A DNA stretch of 64,000 nt from positions 926,133 to 990,132 of the forward strand of contig JXTC01000082.1 in NCBI GenBank assembly GCA_002914845.1. Direction: 5' to 3'. The DNA comes from Trema orientale. Taxonomy: Eukaryota; Streptophyta; Magnoliopsida; Rosales; Cannabaceae. Below are positions 1 to 13,888 of this stretch, one piece after another. The notes beneath the pieces are model-generated. The model did no database searches. It had not been told where the DNA came from and saw nothing but the letters and a program-made list of their open reading frames with translations. How positions within the stretch are numbered: the first letter of the stretch is position 1; every line of letters starts with the position of its first letter. The position numbers were made by a program, and so were the translations under genes.

Positions 1-639
1 TTCAAGTAAGGCTATCTCTTAGTTTAGCTTCGAGTTAAATCGGTAATGTTGTTCTGCAGTTACAGTAAACAGCATAGATACTTCTTTTCGTTTAAGTCAT
101 AAAGATAAAACTTATGTTATGTAGTTTTCGCTTAGTTGGATTCATTTGTATACTGATTTCTCCTTCCTCCTCGACCATGTATCTCTGTTTGTGTTTTCCG
201 TTATGAATTAACATGTATTTAGTCGATTTCCAGTGTGCTGTTGTGGTTTGGGTTTTTATCCTTGCGTGGAAGTTAGGGTTGCATAATCTTTTCATTTCTT
301 GCAGGTTTTTGGTTTGCACATAATGTCACAAGCTTATTTAGTAGTTATATGGGCTTATTGATCTTTGTAGTGTCAATTTTGAGAGAAACTTATTCGTCAT
401 TGATTTATTCATGCGTTTGAGGATTTGTTGTGGTAAAATACATTTATGTCGCGGGATTGGGTTGATTGAGTTCTTACCACACTAATTCGGCGGAAACATT
501 ACCGCCCTTTTTTGGGTTTGAATTCAATCTGTGATGGTATATTGTGAACAGATTGGAGTGGAAGTACCGATACTGGTTACTGTTTAGCCTTTTATTTCAA
601 TATTACTGATACTGCCATATAGAAGTACCTCCAGCACAA
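1..639 (+). other. 5' flank and probable 5' UTR of the HAT3.1-like gene
   Basis: No coding frame of note is visible. A splice-acceptor-like tract ending in TTGCAG lies near 300-305, so the first 300 bases may be a 5' UTR intron whose donor is outside the window or unrecognised. Transcript start and promoter cannot be placed from sequence alone. Confidence 0.4.
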
Positions 640-2118
640 ATGGGTAGTGAAACCGCAGAAGGTGCAGATTCTAAACAAAGTATGTCAGAACGGGTGACTG
701 AAATTGAGCCATCAGAACAAATACATCATATTGAATCTAAAACTATAGAAAATGTTCAACGGGAACTTGGTCAGGATGTATGTACTGAACCATCAGAAAA
801 TCGACAAGCCATTGCTGCAGCAGGAAGCTCTGGTATTAATGAACACTTGGAAGCATATGATGGAAATGTAGCCAATTATTCTCTTACCAAAGAATTGGAT
901 CTGCCTAAGAAAGATGGGAGCATGAGTTGCCAGACAGAGAAAAATTCTTGTCCTCAACAAGTGAAATCAGAATTGAAACATGAACATGGTGCTGGAAACC
1001 AATGTACTGAACCATCCGGGCAAAAGCATCATGTTGACTCTAACCTCTTACAAAATGAAGCAGGAGAAACCAACTGCAAAGTTTTCACCTTTGTTGTGAC
1101 TGAACAATGTGAAACCATCACTGAAAATAGGAGCTTGATTTGTGATGGAAAATTGGCAGCGCCTTCTGAAGGTGTTATTAGAAATTGTAAGACAGATAAA
1201 AGCGCATGCCCTCAACAGAGTACATTGGGCCAGACCAAGGACCATGATTATGGATCTGTACTTGGTGAGACACCTAAAACAGAAGACCATCCTGGTTCTA
1301 GACTTGTACAAAATGTCCCTATTGAAACTAGCAATGCAGCATCTGATTTTATTGCTACTGAACGTTTGGAACCAGCACTTGGAGATATAAGCAAGAGCCC
1401 TTTTAGTAAACAACCCGAACAACCTGAAGATGTGAAGGAAAAGTCTAGTCTTGAGCAAGTTGAAACTTCATCTAAAAGTTTAAGAAAGAACTCCAGCCAA
1501 TTAGGACGTAGAGATAAACGAACTTCAAAATCTAGGAAGAAGAAATATATGTTGAGATCTTCCATAGGTAATGACAGAGTTTTACGTTCAAGGACTCAAG
1601 AGAAACCTAAATCTCTTGAATCAAGTAATAATTTGGGCGGTGCTAGTAATGGGGTGGAGAAGAAAAGGAAGGAGAGAAAAAAGAAAAGAGAGAAGAGGGT
1701 CATTGCTGATGAGTTTTTGAGAATGAGGAAACGTCTGAGATATTTTCTCAACCGAATACAGTATGAGCAAAACCTGATCGATGCCTATTCTAGTGAAGGA
1801 TGGAAAGGAAACAGGTGCTTATTTTCTACTGCATAGTTGCATTACTAATATTGGGAATTTGTTTTGCATTTGATCTGCTATGTCTTGAATGATTTTGATT
1901 TTTTATTTCCACTTTATTCTTATATGAGATTATATGTCTTCATTTTCTAATAATTACTAGACAGGAGGTAAAACATGTTGACTTGTATTAGTTTTACTGT
2001 TTTAGTGGCCGTTAAAGATGAATTTTTTTTTCCAATGCTTAACTTGTGAAATACGTGGTCTAACCATTCTATACGTCTCTGCCTTCCATTTTTGTCGGCA
2101 ATTTGACATGGCCATATC

Positions 2119-2202
<84 letters not shown>

Positions 2203-5200
2203 CCTTCTTCTTCTTTTTCTTTTAAAGTTGTTGTAAGAACGTTATGTAGTGTATGATATTCTTGTTGTCTTCGTTTCTGTTTCTCTTTGGTTATTTATTT
2301 TTTTGGTATTATTATACATTTCAGTTTCCTCCTACTCACCAGAATGTCTCTTTTTAACTTTGTGTAAGTCCTGCAATTTGTTTGTAATTTTGCAGCCTAG
2401 AAAAACTAAAACCGGAGAAAGAGCTTCAACGGGCCACGTCTGAAATAGTTAGACGTAAATTGAAAATAAGAGATTTATTTCAACAGCTTGATGCCCTATG
2501 CGCAGAAGGAAGGTTTCCAAAATCTGTATTCGATTCTGAAGGGCAGATTGACAGTGAGGATGTAGGAGAATTCTCTAATTATTATAAGCCATTAAAATTT
2601 TAGTTCCCCTGACAAAATCTTTCTTCTTTTTCTTTTTATTTGGCTTGAGATGAGAAGCCATGCTTTTATTTATTTTGTTTCTAATGAAGAATACTTGGTA
2701 TTTTGCATACGTTGGGCAGATATTTTGTGCAAAATGTGGGTCCAAGGACTTGTCTGCTGATAACGATATAATACTATGCGATGGTGCTTGTGACCGTGGG
2801 TTCCACCAATTCTGTTTGGAACCTCCATTGTTGAGTGGAGACAGTACTATTCAGATCATATACTTGATTTATTTATTAGTTAATTTTTTGTTCTCTATTT
2901 TAACTACGTTGTCATCTGCAGTTCCCCCTGATGATGAGGGTTGGCTATGCCCTGGATGTGACTGCAAAGTTGATTGTGTTGATTTGCTCAATGATTCTCA
3001 TGGAACAAAGCTTTCCATCAGTGACAGCTGGGAGGTCGATCAGAAAAGCTCCACTCTCTAGTCTTTATATCCTATTAATAAAGTGTTTTATTTTTTATTT
3101 TTATTTTTGAAACAAACTTTTAGTTTTGTTTTTGTTTTTATGAATCATATTCACATTCTCCTAATTCATCTGCAGAAGGTTTTTCCAGAGGCTGCAGCAG
3201 CAGCAAGAGAAGGACAAAATCAGGATCACAATCCTGAATTTCCTTCTGATGATTCTGATGACGATGATTATGACCCTGATGGTCCGGGAACTGATGAGAA
3301 GGTTGAGGGAAATGAATCAAGTTCTGATGAATCTGACTACGCATCTGCTTGTGATGAACTTGAGGCTCCACGGAATGATGAGCGGTCTTTGGGGCTTTCT
3401 TCAGATGATTCAGAGGACAATGACTATGACCCCAGGGCTTTGGATATTGATGAAAATGTTGAGGAGGAAAGTTTAAGTTCTGATTTTACTTCTGACTCTG
3501 AGGATCTCGCTGCCACACTTGATGATAATAAATTTTCTGAAAATGATGAAGTTCACATGTCATCGCCATTGGATGCTATAACGCCGTTACGAAAGTCCGA
3601 TAAACAAAGTTTTAGACGTGGTGAAAATAAGTCATCTTTAAAGGGTGAGCTGTTAGATATATTAGACTCAGGTCCTGGCCAAGATAGTTCTCCGCCTGCT
3701 TATGGAAAAAGACACGTAGAGAGGTTGGACTACAAAAGGCTGCATGATGTGAGTATCGTTTCACTGTGCATTTTATCTTCTTATTTAGATAAGGATTGCC
3801 AAAACATGGTTCTCATGTATGTAGATGGGTACTTCTATTTAGATGTCTTACATATGCTATATCATAGATGTTATTATAAATTAGGTCTAGCTTATTATCA
3901 TCAAATTCAAGCACTCTTTCCTCATAAATGTGCTTCAGTTCAGCTTTTTGACAAATGGCAAGTCTTGTAAAATAGAGTTGGAATGAAATGAGTCAATCTA
4001 TTACATATATGGTTAATGTTAGCCTACCAAAGGAAATGGTGTATCTTAGAGGATTCTAATTGTTGTGTGCTGTTTTCTTTTCAAAATAGAGTTGGAAGAA
4101 GTGTGATTACTGATTTGCATGGTTTACTCATGCTAACCTTGTCCAGTTTTATTAACCTTGTCTAGTTTGGATTGAAATGAATCAAATCTGTTACTTATAT
4201 TGTTAATGATAGCCTACTTAATGAAATGATGTATTGTTTAGAGTTTAGAAGATTCAAACTAATCTTGATTGTCTTGTTTTGTTAAAATTGGAAGAAGCAT
4301 GATTACCAACATGCGTGGCCTACTCCCTCTAACCATATAAAGAAAATTATCTGTTGCAGTCATATTCATAATTTTTGGATGACCCAAAATAAACACACTT
4401 CTATCACTCTTCTGCCTGATATTAGGAAGTTATCTTGTTGATGGAATTACATGAGTGGAAACACCATACCATAGTTATATGTCCTCACTGGTTGTAGTTT
4501 TCTCCACTAACACAAACAAGTTTACAAGAATTCAGCTGTAATTTGGAAGCTAAAAATGTAGTTCCAAGCTATCACAATTCTACTGTCAACATATGTCATA
4601 ATACATCCTTTTCTTAAGGTGAGTTGATTATCGTGTTTAAAATAATAATGATAGGGATCCCACATGTTATCCAACATTTATAATATGTGTGAGTTGTCAA
4701 ACATTCATTTGGTAAATGGTCAGCATTCAGTTGGTAAAAGTTATTAAATCTATTGATGATAAGTTCTGATTCACCTCTTGAAACATGACAGTTCACATGT
4801 ATATTAACAAAGTGGAAACCCTACCTTAATTCTTAAAATGTTGTATGAATCTGGTAGATGTTAAGCATTTATGTGTTTCACTGACAATTTTGCTTGTCAG
4901 TCTTTTACATTTCGGTGCTTTTTATCCCATCTTGTTGGTTTTTTTTTTATGCTTTTCTTTATTTGCATTTATTTGTAAAGGAGACCTATGGAAATGTTCC
5001 TTCTGACTCAAGTGACGATGAAGACTGGAATGGTACTGCTGCAACGCGAAAACGGAAGAAAACTACTGGACAAGTTGCTCCAGAGCTTCCAAATGGAACT
5101 GCTTCAACGGATAAGAATGAAGCAACTACAGAGGCCATAAATCATAATCTTGAAAACAATGAACCTATAAGTAGGCGAAGAACACGTCAAAAGTCTGTGG

Positions 5201-6839
5201 CAAAAGATACAAATAATTCGCCAAGCAAATGTCTTGAAGGCTCTCCTAAGTCTGGTTCTACTGGTAGTAGAGTTAAATCATCATACAGGAGACTTGGAGA
5301 AGCTGTGACTCAGGTAGCGTAGTGTAGTTATTGTTTTTTGATTCTATAACTTAGTTGGTAAATGTAGAAAAATTGTTAATAGAAATTTTTTCAGTAAGTT
5401 TCAAGTTTTCTTGGAATCTCTTATTCGATCTTTTATTGCTCAACTCTTTTCCAATTCTGTCATTACTGATGCTTAATTTTAATGGTGGGAGTAACTTGCT
5501 GTCACATTCACAATAGGCCATTTCTTAGACTCAGTAGTATATTTATTATGCCCTTGAAGGCCTCTATAAGGTTATTGGCTAAACAATACGGCAATAGGAT
5601 GTAGCCCTTTTATGGCCTTACCCCTTCTGTCACTGGTAAAGGTGGAATCCTATTCCAAGCCCCTCTTTGTGAGTAGTATATGAAACTTATTAGTTTGCTC
5701 TGACAACTTAGCCAACTTTGAAAGTCATGCCCAGAGCCTACAGAGAATTATGTTCATTCTGTCCTGCATCTTTTCCAACCACTGTTATTTTAGAAAATAG
5801 TTTTAGGAATTATTGGTATGAATTGGCTTTCTTTTAGACACAAATGGTGAAGCTGCTTAAGAAAGCCAACAAAATAAGAGAGACAAAGCAACCGTAATGG
5901 AGAATTAATTTTAGACTTCCCCCTCCCCCCCCCCGGGGAATCTTGTATGGGGTTCTGCTAGCCATATTTTGCGAAGCTATGCTAACCCTTTGCCATTAAC
6001 AAATTTGGAATGTTGATAGGTTTCCACACCGTCTGGGATGGCTTAAATTGCCAGTCGCTTTACTGGATGTCACTATTGACAGCTTGTTGATTTAGCACTG
6101 ATTCCTGAGTGATTAATTAATTTTCTTTCTTACCTTTTTTCTAGCTTTTATTTTTTTTGGACTCTCTCATGCTCTCTTCAAGAAATTCAAGAGGGAAAAA
6201 TATCTTTGTCGTTGATTCAGAATTTGTTTGTGCAGAGCCTCTATAAATCCTTCAAGGAAAATCAGTATCCAGACCGAGCTAGAAAACAAAGTTTGGCTGA
6301 AGAGCTAGGACTCACTTCTCAACAGGTCGTACTTTGATTACAGGAAAAATTATGGGAGTTTCTGGTAATCCATTATAGACAGAATTCATTTACAGGATCC
6401 TATGTAAAGCTTATATTGTTTATATTCTCAGGTTAGCAAATGGTTTGAAAACATGCGGTGGAGTTCACGGCATTCATCGTGCAAAGAAGCAGGTATGAGC
6501 GAGAGTGTTTCAAATGGAAGTGTTCCGTCGCCTCAAACAAACAAGAAACAACTTGAATCAGAAAAACCCATGAACATCAGAAACTCCACTTGCAATGGAT
6601 CTCAGAATGAGCAAGTACCCGGGATAGCTGATGCCTTGCCGGAAAGCTGCAGTAAGAATTTAGGTGATGGCAAAACCAAAGTGCTCACTAATGAGAGCAA
6701 TGGTCAAAATTCTGCAGCCCATTCCTCTGGAAGAAAAAGGGGTAGGCCGAGACTTCAGAGACCAGAAACGCCTGCTCTAGTAAATGCTTGCGAAACAGGT
6801 GGTAGTAAAAAGAGGGGGCGCCAAAAATCTGCTCCTTGA
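640..6839 (+). CDS. HAT3.1: HAT3.1-like PHD-finger homeodomain transcription factor
   Basis: Eight exons join in frame: 640-1814, 2396-2561, 2720-2843, 2922-3034, 3176-3748, 4981-5313, 6236-6325, 6432-6839, giving 993 residues. All introns are GT..AG. The N-terminal 380 residues are low-complexity and hydrophilic, ending in a basic stretch and a conserved helical region. A C4HC3 PHD finger spans about 450-501 (C450, C453, C467, C471, H476, C479, C498, C501), followed by SWEKVFPEAA typical of HAT3.1/PRH proteins. A long acidic Asp/Ser region (about 530-720) precedes a divergent homeodomain (about 816-874) whose recognition helix reads KWFENMRW. The C-terminus has an AT-hook-like RKRGRPR (959-965) and a basic tail. 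Family knowledge: nuclear DNA-binding regulators; PHD fingers of this type usually read histone tails. The start was chosen because it opens the long exon-1 frame and no upstream in-frame coding is evident. HAT3.1 rather than its relative PRH is inferred from the exon 2-4 residues. Confidence 0.93.
2122..2202. repeat. 81-bp poly-T run in intron 1 of the HAT3.1-like gene
   Basis: An uninterrupted T homopolymer of about 81 bases, unusually long, between the donor at 1815 and the acceptor at 2395. Its true length is uncertain because such runs sequence poorly. Confidence 0.9.
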
Positions 6840-8135
6840 AAATCCAAATTTTGATCCGCAAGGAGAATAATTTTGACTCTTCGGCCTTGGAAAGAGAGGT
6901 TTTCCAGGATATAAGTTGCAGGCAGTAATTCAAAAATGAATTCCGCAATTGATGCCATTGTTCTCCTGTAATCCTCATTTGTTCTCAGTTGTCTCTTTGA
7001 AAAAAGACAAAAAAAAAACAAAAAAAAAGGAGAAAAAAAAAAGAAAAAAAAAGGATTGCATTGAGTTGCCGCTGGCACTGGAGTGTACGTAGATTCTGTA
7101 AATGTAGCTCTCCATCAATATTGGAGTCCTTGTTCTTGTCTACGATTTTTCTACTTTTGACAGACGAACTATGCATTCATGCCTTGTGTAAATTCAAGAC
7201 TGATAAAATCACCCGGTCAAACCTCTCAAGTATATCTTCACTAGGACTGTTATCCGCACATGAAGTCATGAATAATAGTGATACAAGGACAACACTCTTC
7301 GAAACACCGGGCTTTGTAGGAAGGCAGTGTATTACGTAGAATCCTAGGCACTAAAATGCTGCCAATTTTCAGACAAAAATGGCCCTAAAAGATGAATAAG
7401 GAGCACCGAGCACCATGGAATATGCATTCTGCCAGGAAAAGATTAAGCACTCGATTGAGGAGTTGTCGAGAGTCCAACACTCTTTCTTCTTTGCGCCTAC
7501 TCTTGATGCTGAGGGCCTGAGGCTAATGTGGAATGCCAAATTGAGGAAGTTGCATTCGGTTTGAGAGCATCTAGCGCCAACAATCAAGAGTGATTGGGGT
7601 TGAAACAAGAGGATTAAGTGCTAAAAATTCTTTTTTGACTATATTATGATGAAAGGTGGAGAATTATATTGGTGATAGTGAAGGCGAAGATGGAGAGTGA
7701 TCAAATCAACGACATGTTAGAATTAAGAACCGATTTTCTCTACTTTATAATCCACAAAGTGAACTTGACATATACATGTTAAACACACACTAAGAACACC
7801 AACATTTTACGTAGTTCTACCAATTGCCCGCTTTCCCAGCTTTGAGAAAATACAACCGCGAAGATTTGAACTTACAAATTTTAGCTCAAAAGCCTTATTC
7901 TAGGCTTTCTTTTTCATTTTTTTTCCCTTTTTTTTTGTGGGGTTCAAAATGTTAAAAGTATTATTCCCTCAACTTTTTTGTAATTGTATAGAATTGGTTA
8001 TGGTTCATAGATATGATTAGGATTTGAGTTGTTTAAAGTTTTGGTCGAGCTTGATTAAGAAGAGGTCAGAACACGACCACGTTTAGAGGGAGGGGTAGAG
8101 AAGGCTTGATTTCGTTTAAGCAGGCTGACCATGTT
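6840..8135. other. 3' flank of HAT3.1-like gene; intergenic, no supported gene
   Basis: It holds the presumed 3' UTR, an A-rich run at about 7009-7053, and a short open frame at 7415-7564 (49 codons plus stop) with no recognised similarity. Nothing else is supported. Confidence 0.6.
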
Positions 8136-8144
8136 ATAATAATA

Positions 8145-9392
8145 AGGTTTTTTATTACCAAAACTCCCTGAATTTGGAACAATTTAGTAAAATTAACCGT
8201 GCACTCAATTTTTTAAAACAAAACCCCCTAAAAGGCTAAACTCGGAACAATTTAGTAAAATTAACCTTTACCTCAATTTTTTAGAGCAAAACCTCTTGAT
8301 GTACCTTAATATTAGAACAAAACTCCTTGAAGTCCCCTAATATAATTTTGTTAGAAAAAAAGTATTTCTGTTAGTTTTTTTTTACTGTTAAGTCCTCATT
8401 CTCTTATTTGTAGTTTTTAGGTCCTCATTATCATATTTTTGTTTCACGCTAATCATTTTTAATCTTTTCTATCCAAAATTGTTGTCAATTAGTACTTGCC
8501 CAAAATGTGCTCATCTCAGCAGTGATAAAATTTGAAACAAAGAGAAATTATTATTTAAAAAAATAAAGAAAAGAGTCGGTTTTTATCGTTTTTGTTCAAA
8601 ACGGAGGTAAGAAATATGGATCTACTTTGGTCCAAGTATTGATATATCTAGAAGATTTTTTAAAAAAAATTTAAATAAGGATTTATAGAACTAATAATAC
8701 AATTTTCATTTAAAAATCCTTATACATGTGATAAAAAAAAGCGCCTATATAAGTGTCAACCAAAAAAAAACTGCTACATGATATGCATTTTGTTTTGACG
8801 AATTTATAGAGGATGTGTCTTTTTTTGGGCACATGTCTTCTATAAATTGGGCAAAACAAACTGCATATCTCTCTTCTAGATATATGAATACTTGAATCAA
8901 AGTAGATCCATATTAGAACCTAATAAAATTTTCTAATTTCTTACCTCCGTTTTGTATGAAAACTATAACCCCAACTCTTTTTTTTTTAGATAATAATTTC
9001 CCTTGTTTCTAATTTTATCCTTGCTGAGATGAACACATTTTGGACAAGTGCTAATTGACAATATTTTTGGATAAAAAAGATTAAAAGGGATTAACGTGAA
9101 ATGCAAATATAATAATGAGGACCTAAAAACCACAAATAAGAGAATAAAGACTTAACAGTAAAAAAAAAACTAATAGAAACACTTTTTTTCCTAACAAAAC
9201 TAATACTAGGGGACTTCAATGTGTTTTTGCTCTAATATTAGGAGACTTCATAGGGTTTTGCTCTAAAAAATTGAGTTCAAGCTTAATTTTACTAAATTGT
9301 TCTAAATTTAGAAGGTTTTGCTCTAAAAGATTGAGTTTATGACTAATTTTACTGAATTGTTCCGAGTCTAGGAGGTTTTGGTAATAAAAAGC
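8145..9392. mobile_element. Mutator-like foldback element with long inverted arms
   Basis: The two halves are imperfect inverted repeats of each other over roughly 600 bp, with a small non-palindromic core near 8765-8870. The ends read AGGTTTTTTATTACC on the left and GGTAATAAAAAGC on the right. The nine bases ATAATAATA lie directly outside both ends (8136-8144 and 9393-9401), a perfect 9-bp target duplication, as expected for Mutator-like transposition. No transposase frame is present, so it is non-autonomous. The simple sequence of the duplication slightly weakens the case. Confidence 0.8.
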
Positions 9393-9401
9393 ATAATAAT
9401 A

Positions 9402-12400
9402 ATTGAAACCAGGTCATACATTTAATCGGCCTTCGTTCATCCATTTCTCTAAGCCGCCCAAATCGATTCATGAGTAATTGTAGTCAATGACCGTTTTTTA
9501 TATTTCATTTTAACAAGTGCCCTATGTTTTTCTTTTTATAATGTTGGTTGATATCCATTTTTATACTAAAGTCTATCAAATATTGGTATATCATTTTATA
9601 TCAGTGCATATCCATTAAGTATATCAAATATTGGTATATCACTTTCGATACTAAATCTATCAATATACCAATTATTATATTAATTTATACTGAGCATATC
9701 TAATAGTTGATATAATGAATGATGTTACATATATATATATATAAACTGTAACTGATATTTTCAGTGTAAATAAAAACTGATATTTAGCCATTCTCCCTCC
9801 CTCCCTTAGAAATTGCTATCTCACTTTCAAATTATTCAATCAGTTATCCGATTTTTACAAGTTCTAGCAATTCTTCCAACAACGCAAGATTTCATCCAAA
9901 GAGGAAAGAGCATTGAATAAACAAGAAGGAGAAGAAGAAATAACAAATTTTTTATTGCTCCCTAGTCCATAATTCTTTCGCGGGGGAGAATTGTATTTAT
10001 CTATATATTTTTTTAAAAAAAAAAATAGTTGAGTAAGTCTCTCCTTTATTTGTATGAGTGTGTTTGAGTATTGATTCTTTAGTTGTTTGTTCGTCCATTT
10101 CTAATTTTAGATGTCTAATTTATATATTAAATTGAACTATTATCGTCTTTGATAATTATTTTTTTTTCCTTATTTGACTAGGTGCTACTTATCATGATTT
10201 GACGGGAATTTCTACTATACAACCCCTATTTTCAGCCCTATCACTACAACCTGTTTTATTGACCGTTAGATCTAAATAGACAGCTTAGATAGCATGAGGT
10301 GCACGAGGAGAATTATATGTCAAACGACATATGATTATTACTTTTTGTTTGATAAAAATTTAAATTTAAATTAAAAAAAAAAAGGTTCTTCTCCTTTGCA
10401 GAAAGGAGACTTAGGTTGAATATCCAATTGACCAAAATCAAATCCATCCAAACATTGCCGAATCTAATCGAAATGGTATCTAGATCTAAATGAAGGCTGG
10501 GATCCATCCAACTGACCATCAAGGGCAAATCTAATGTCCTTTATTTCTCATATCTCGTTCGTCTTCTTCCTTCGGAAAAAATCTGAAAGTTTTTTTTTTC
10601 TCTTTTTTTTTTTGCGCTTCAGCAACACACGAAGGCCAGGGGTCTAAGTAGCGATAAGAGATGGGATATTTTGTTTTTAATCAAATAATTCCTATTTCTC
10701 TGTTCAAATCACCTCACTCTTTTATCTCTCACTGTAGGCAGCACCGAATTTTATCAGAAATTATCTTATGTGCCTTTTTGATGAGATTTGTGATTCTTTT
10801 AAGAGTTCAAATCCAAACATGTGTTTTCTTGTTAATAAGAAAATTTTTGAATCAATTTAAACCAAAAAAAAAAAAAAATCACCAAAAAAAGAAAATAAAA
10901 TAAAATAAAAAGAAACAAAAAAAAAAAAAGCAATAGATTAGATCTTAAACTCACAATATCCAGAGACACAATACACAAATTACGGCTTCAACATTGTAAA
11001 TTTTTTTACAGTAGATTCATACCCATCAGGCGATACTCATCTACTGAAATTATTGAATCGATTTACTCTTAATGATTCTTTACGTTCTCCTTTTTCTTTT
11101 CAAAAAGCCAAAACAAAAAAATTAAAAAATGTAGTTTAAATCGATATGAACGACGGTAAATAATGAAAAAGATGTACCAGCTAATTAGAGCTTCATCTCA
11201 ACCACAAAGTATAAAAATGAATAAAGTTGCATAAGAAAGATGGAAAGCAGAGAGAGTTGGAGAACAGCAGAAGAGGGAGGAGAGAGAGAATGATTTTTTT
11301 CTATTTTAAGCTATGATTTAATGTGGATAAAAACAGATTTAGTGTGGATAAAAACAGACAACGCTTACGTTTGTGAGCCATCTTTCCACTCAGATAGATT
11401 ACTAGCCGTTAACAATAGATTTATCCGTACGGTTATTTAATGGTGTTATCTTTATGATGTATTGATTGGATCTAGTTGAATGAAGTGATTGACTTGTCTC
11501 GAAAAAGAAGAAGAAGAGATATTTAATAAAATAAAGTGCTAATAAATGATCACTTCGCTAAGAGCCTCTATATCTACTATATTTATATTGTTTCTTGGGA
11601 CTGAAGTAAGTGTCCATCAACATGTTTCCTTTTTTCTATTATTTTTTCTAATTAATTTTTTCTATTGTTGTTATTAAGTGGTATTTATTGCTTTATTTTA
11701 GTTGTCAAATTTTATGATTTTCAATATTTAGATATTTTCTTTTGTAGAAAAAAGAGTACACGTGTTCCTAATACTCTTCTCAAAGAATACTGTTATCAAG
11801 TTGTCAAAAGAATTTAAGGCATTTATTGTTATATATATAGAGGGAAAAGAAAAGGTAATTTTTATTAGAGTACGTGTGTTAATAATCTGCTTAAGAATAT
11901 GTGTTATTATATAATTGGTTATAAAACAAAAGAAAATGCTTTTTCAAGAGAAAACAAAACCGAAAAAGAAAGAATTTAGTCATTTACTGCTTATTTGTTC
12001 ATTAGAAAAGATTTATTCATTAAAAAGAGATGTGTTTTTGTCCTTAAAAAAAAAAAAAGAGGTGTTTTTTTTTTTTTTTGAAAGGTTAAAAAATAGATGT
12101 GTTAATCTGTTACGAATATGTGTTATTATATAATTGGTTATAAAAAAAAAAAGGCTATTTTCAAAGAGGGGGGGACCTTTCAAACGCTTACAAGGATAAC
12201 TCCAAAAATAAATAAATAAATAAAAATAAATGAATAAATCTACTTAATAGAAAGAGTCTTATGAAAACAAACGTATTCAATTAATATCCACTTGTCACCA
12301 TTTGTGGTTAAAATTCATTACACTCTTTATTCCTAAATTTTTTTTGATCATCTATCAACTTAAAAATATTAATTATCACTATTAAAAAATTGTTGATTTT

Positions 12401-13295
12401 GTTTTGTTTTTCCCAAACTAACGGGTACATGCATAAGGCACGTATAAGTATAACAGTATATATATATATATATATTGAAAATTACGTATGTTTTTTTAAC
12501 CTTATATTTCACCACTTTCCACTTTTTTATTTTATTTCACCACCATCTGTTTTTTAGTAATATTTCATGTTTAAAATATATGTGGCGTATATTTACAATG
12601 TATATATTTATATATTGTTTACATTTACCGTATAAATTTAAACTTATAGTATACATCATGAAATATATATAGATTTTTAGGCATAATTTTTATTCATGAA
12701 AAATGTATACTAATGTATACAATTAATGTATAAAAAAATTGTAGTATACATTTCCCTAAATATATGTATAAAAATGGGTTTAATAATAAAAATTAAAATC
12801 AGGTATTGATGTAAATATGCTTTAAAAAAAATATTTCTTAGTCAAATGACCAAATTTTGGGTTCAAGTTTAAAAAATAGTTGTTTTCAAAATAAAGCATG
12901 TATATTTTGAAAAGGTTGAGTAACATAATTTTCCAAAACGAAATTACTTTTAGAATTTAGTGCTTTTCAAAATAATAAAATGTAATAAAAATAGGAAGGA
13001 TCAGTCCTATTCAACGACCAGTAACACTTTTAAAACACTTTTCAATAATTTTTAACAACTATGGTCATACTTAACCCATGTGACCATGTCCACATTTGCT
13101 ATACTTAACCTATATGGCTAGATTCATATTTACTACATTTAACTCATGTAGTTAAAAAATGATCAAGTTCATTGAAAAGTTTTACAAAAATGGCCAAGTG
13201 ACACAAAAAATATATATCAGTTTTTTAATAATTTTATCAATTTATTAAAAAACCTAATATATTGATAACCTTAATATAAAATTGATAGACTAACA
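9402..13295. other. AT-rich intergenic stretch, no supported gene
   Basis: Homopolymer and TA-rich runs dominate (for example 9729-9742 and 12459-12475). Short open frames here are low-complexity translations of A/T runs. Apart from the direct repeat listed separately, no structure is clear. Confidence 0.6.
11876..12146 (+). repeat. Direct repeat pair, about 50-60 bp
   Basis: The block at 11876-11936 (GTGTTAAT...TGTTATTATATAATTGG...) recurs at 12099-12146 with a shortened first part. The shared core TATGTGTTATTATATAATTG is identical. It suggests a local duplication with intervening sequence. Confidence 0.6.
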
Positions 13296-13304
13296 CATAA
13301 TAAT

Positions 13305-13888
13305 GGGTAATTTGAAGCAAAAATCCCCAACCTTTAGTATCTTTAGTATTTAAGTCCCTAATCTTTAAATTTTAGCATTTAAATCCCAAACCTCACAAAA
13401 GTGTTGCACCGTTGGTCTTTTCTTTTATTTCCATCTATTTATTCCATCAAATAAAGAAAAAAAAACAGTTTAAAGAAAGAAAACCCAAGTCCATATTTTC
13501 TCTATTTGAGATAAAAATTTAGTTAGAGAAGAAATCATTTATGCCCAATATTAAAAAATAGAAAGAATATGAATTTGTTGGATTTTTCTTTGCATTATTG
13601 GTTCTGAACTTTTCAGATTCTTTCTATTTTTTGATATTGAGCATAAACGATTTCTTCTCTAACTAAATTTTTATCTCAAATAGAGAAAATATGGACTTGG
13701 GTTTTCTTTCTTTAAACTGCTTTTTTTCTTTTTTTCTTTTTTTTGACTGAATAAATGGATGAAAGTGAAACAAAGGACCAACGGTGCAACACTTTTGTGA
13801 GGCTTGAAATTTAAATGCCAAAATTTAAAGGTTAGGGACCTAAATACCAAAGATACTAAAGGTTAGGGATTTTTGTTGTAAATTATCC
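13305..13888. mobile_element. Mutator-like MITE, 584 bp, inverted-repeat structure
   Basis: The element begins GGGTAATTTGAAGC and ends as its approximate reverse complement (AAATTATCC). Internal arms also match in reverse, for example the segments about reading GTGTTGCACCGTTGGTC near 13403 and its complement near 13780. Flanking nine-mers CATAATAAT (13296-13304) and TATAATAAT (13889-13897) differ at one position, consistent with an aged 9-bp target duplication. No protein is encoded. Confidence 0.78.

Noticed and set aside
2018..2236. 72-codon frame through the poly-T run
   Set aside because: Phenylalanine homopolymer from the T run inside an intron.
7415..7564. Short plus-strand open frame starting MEYAFCQEKIKHSIEELSRV
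   Set aside because: Only 49 codons, no recognised similarity, no splice partners. It has protein-like composition and may be a gene fragment, but I cannot support it.
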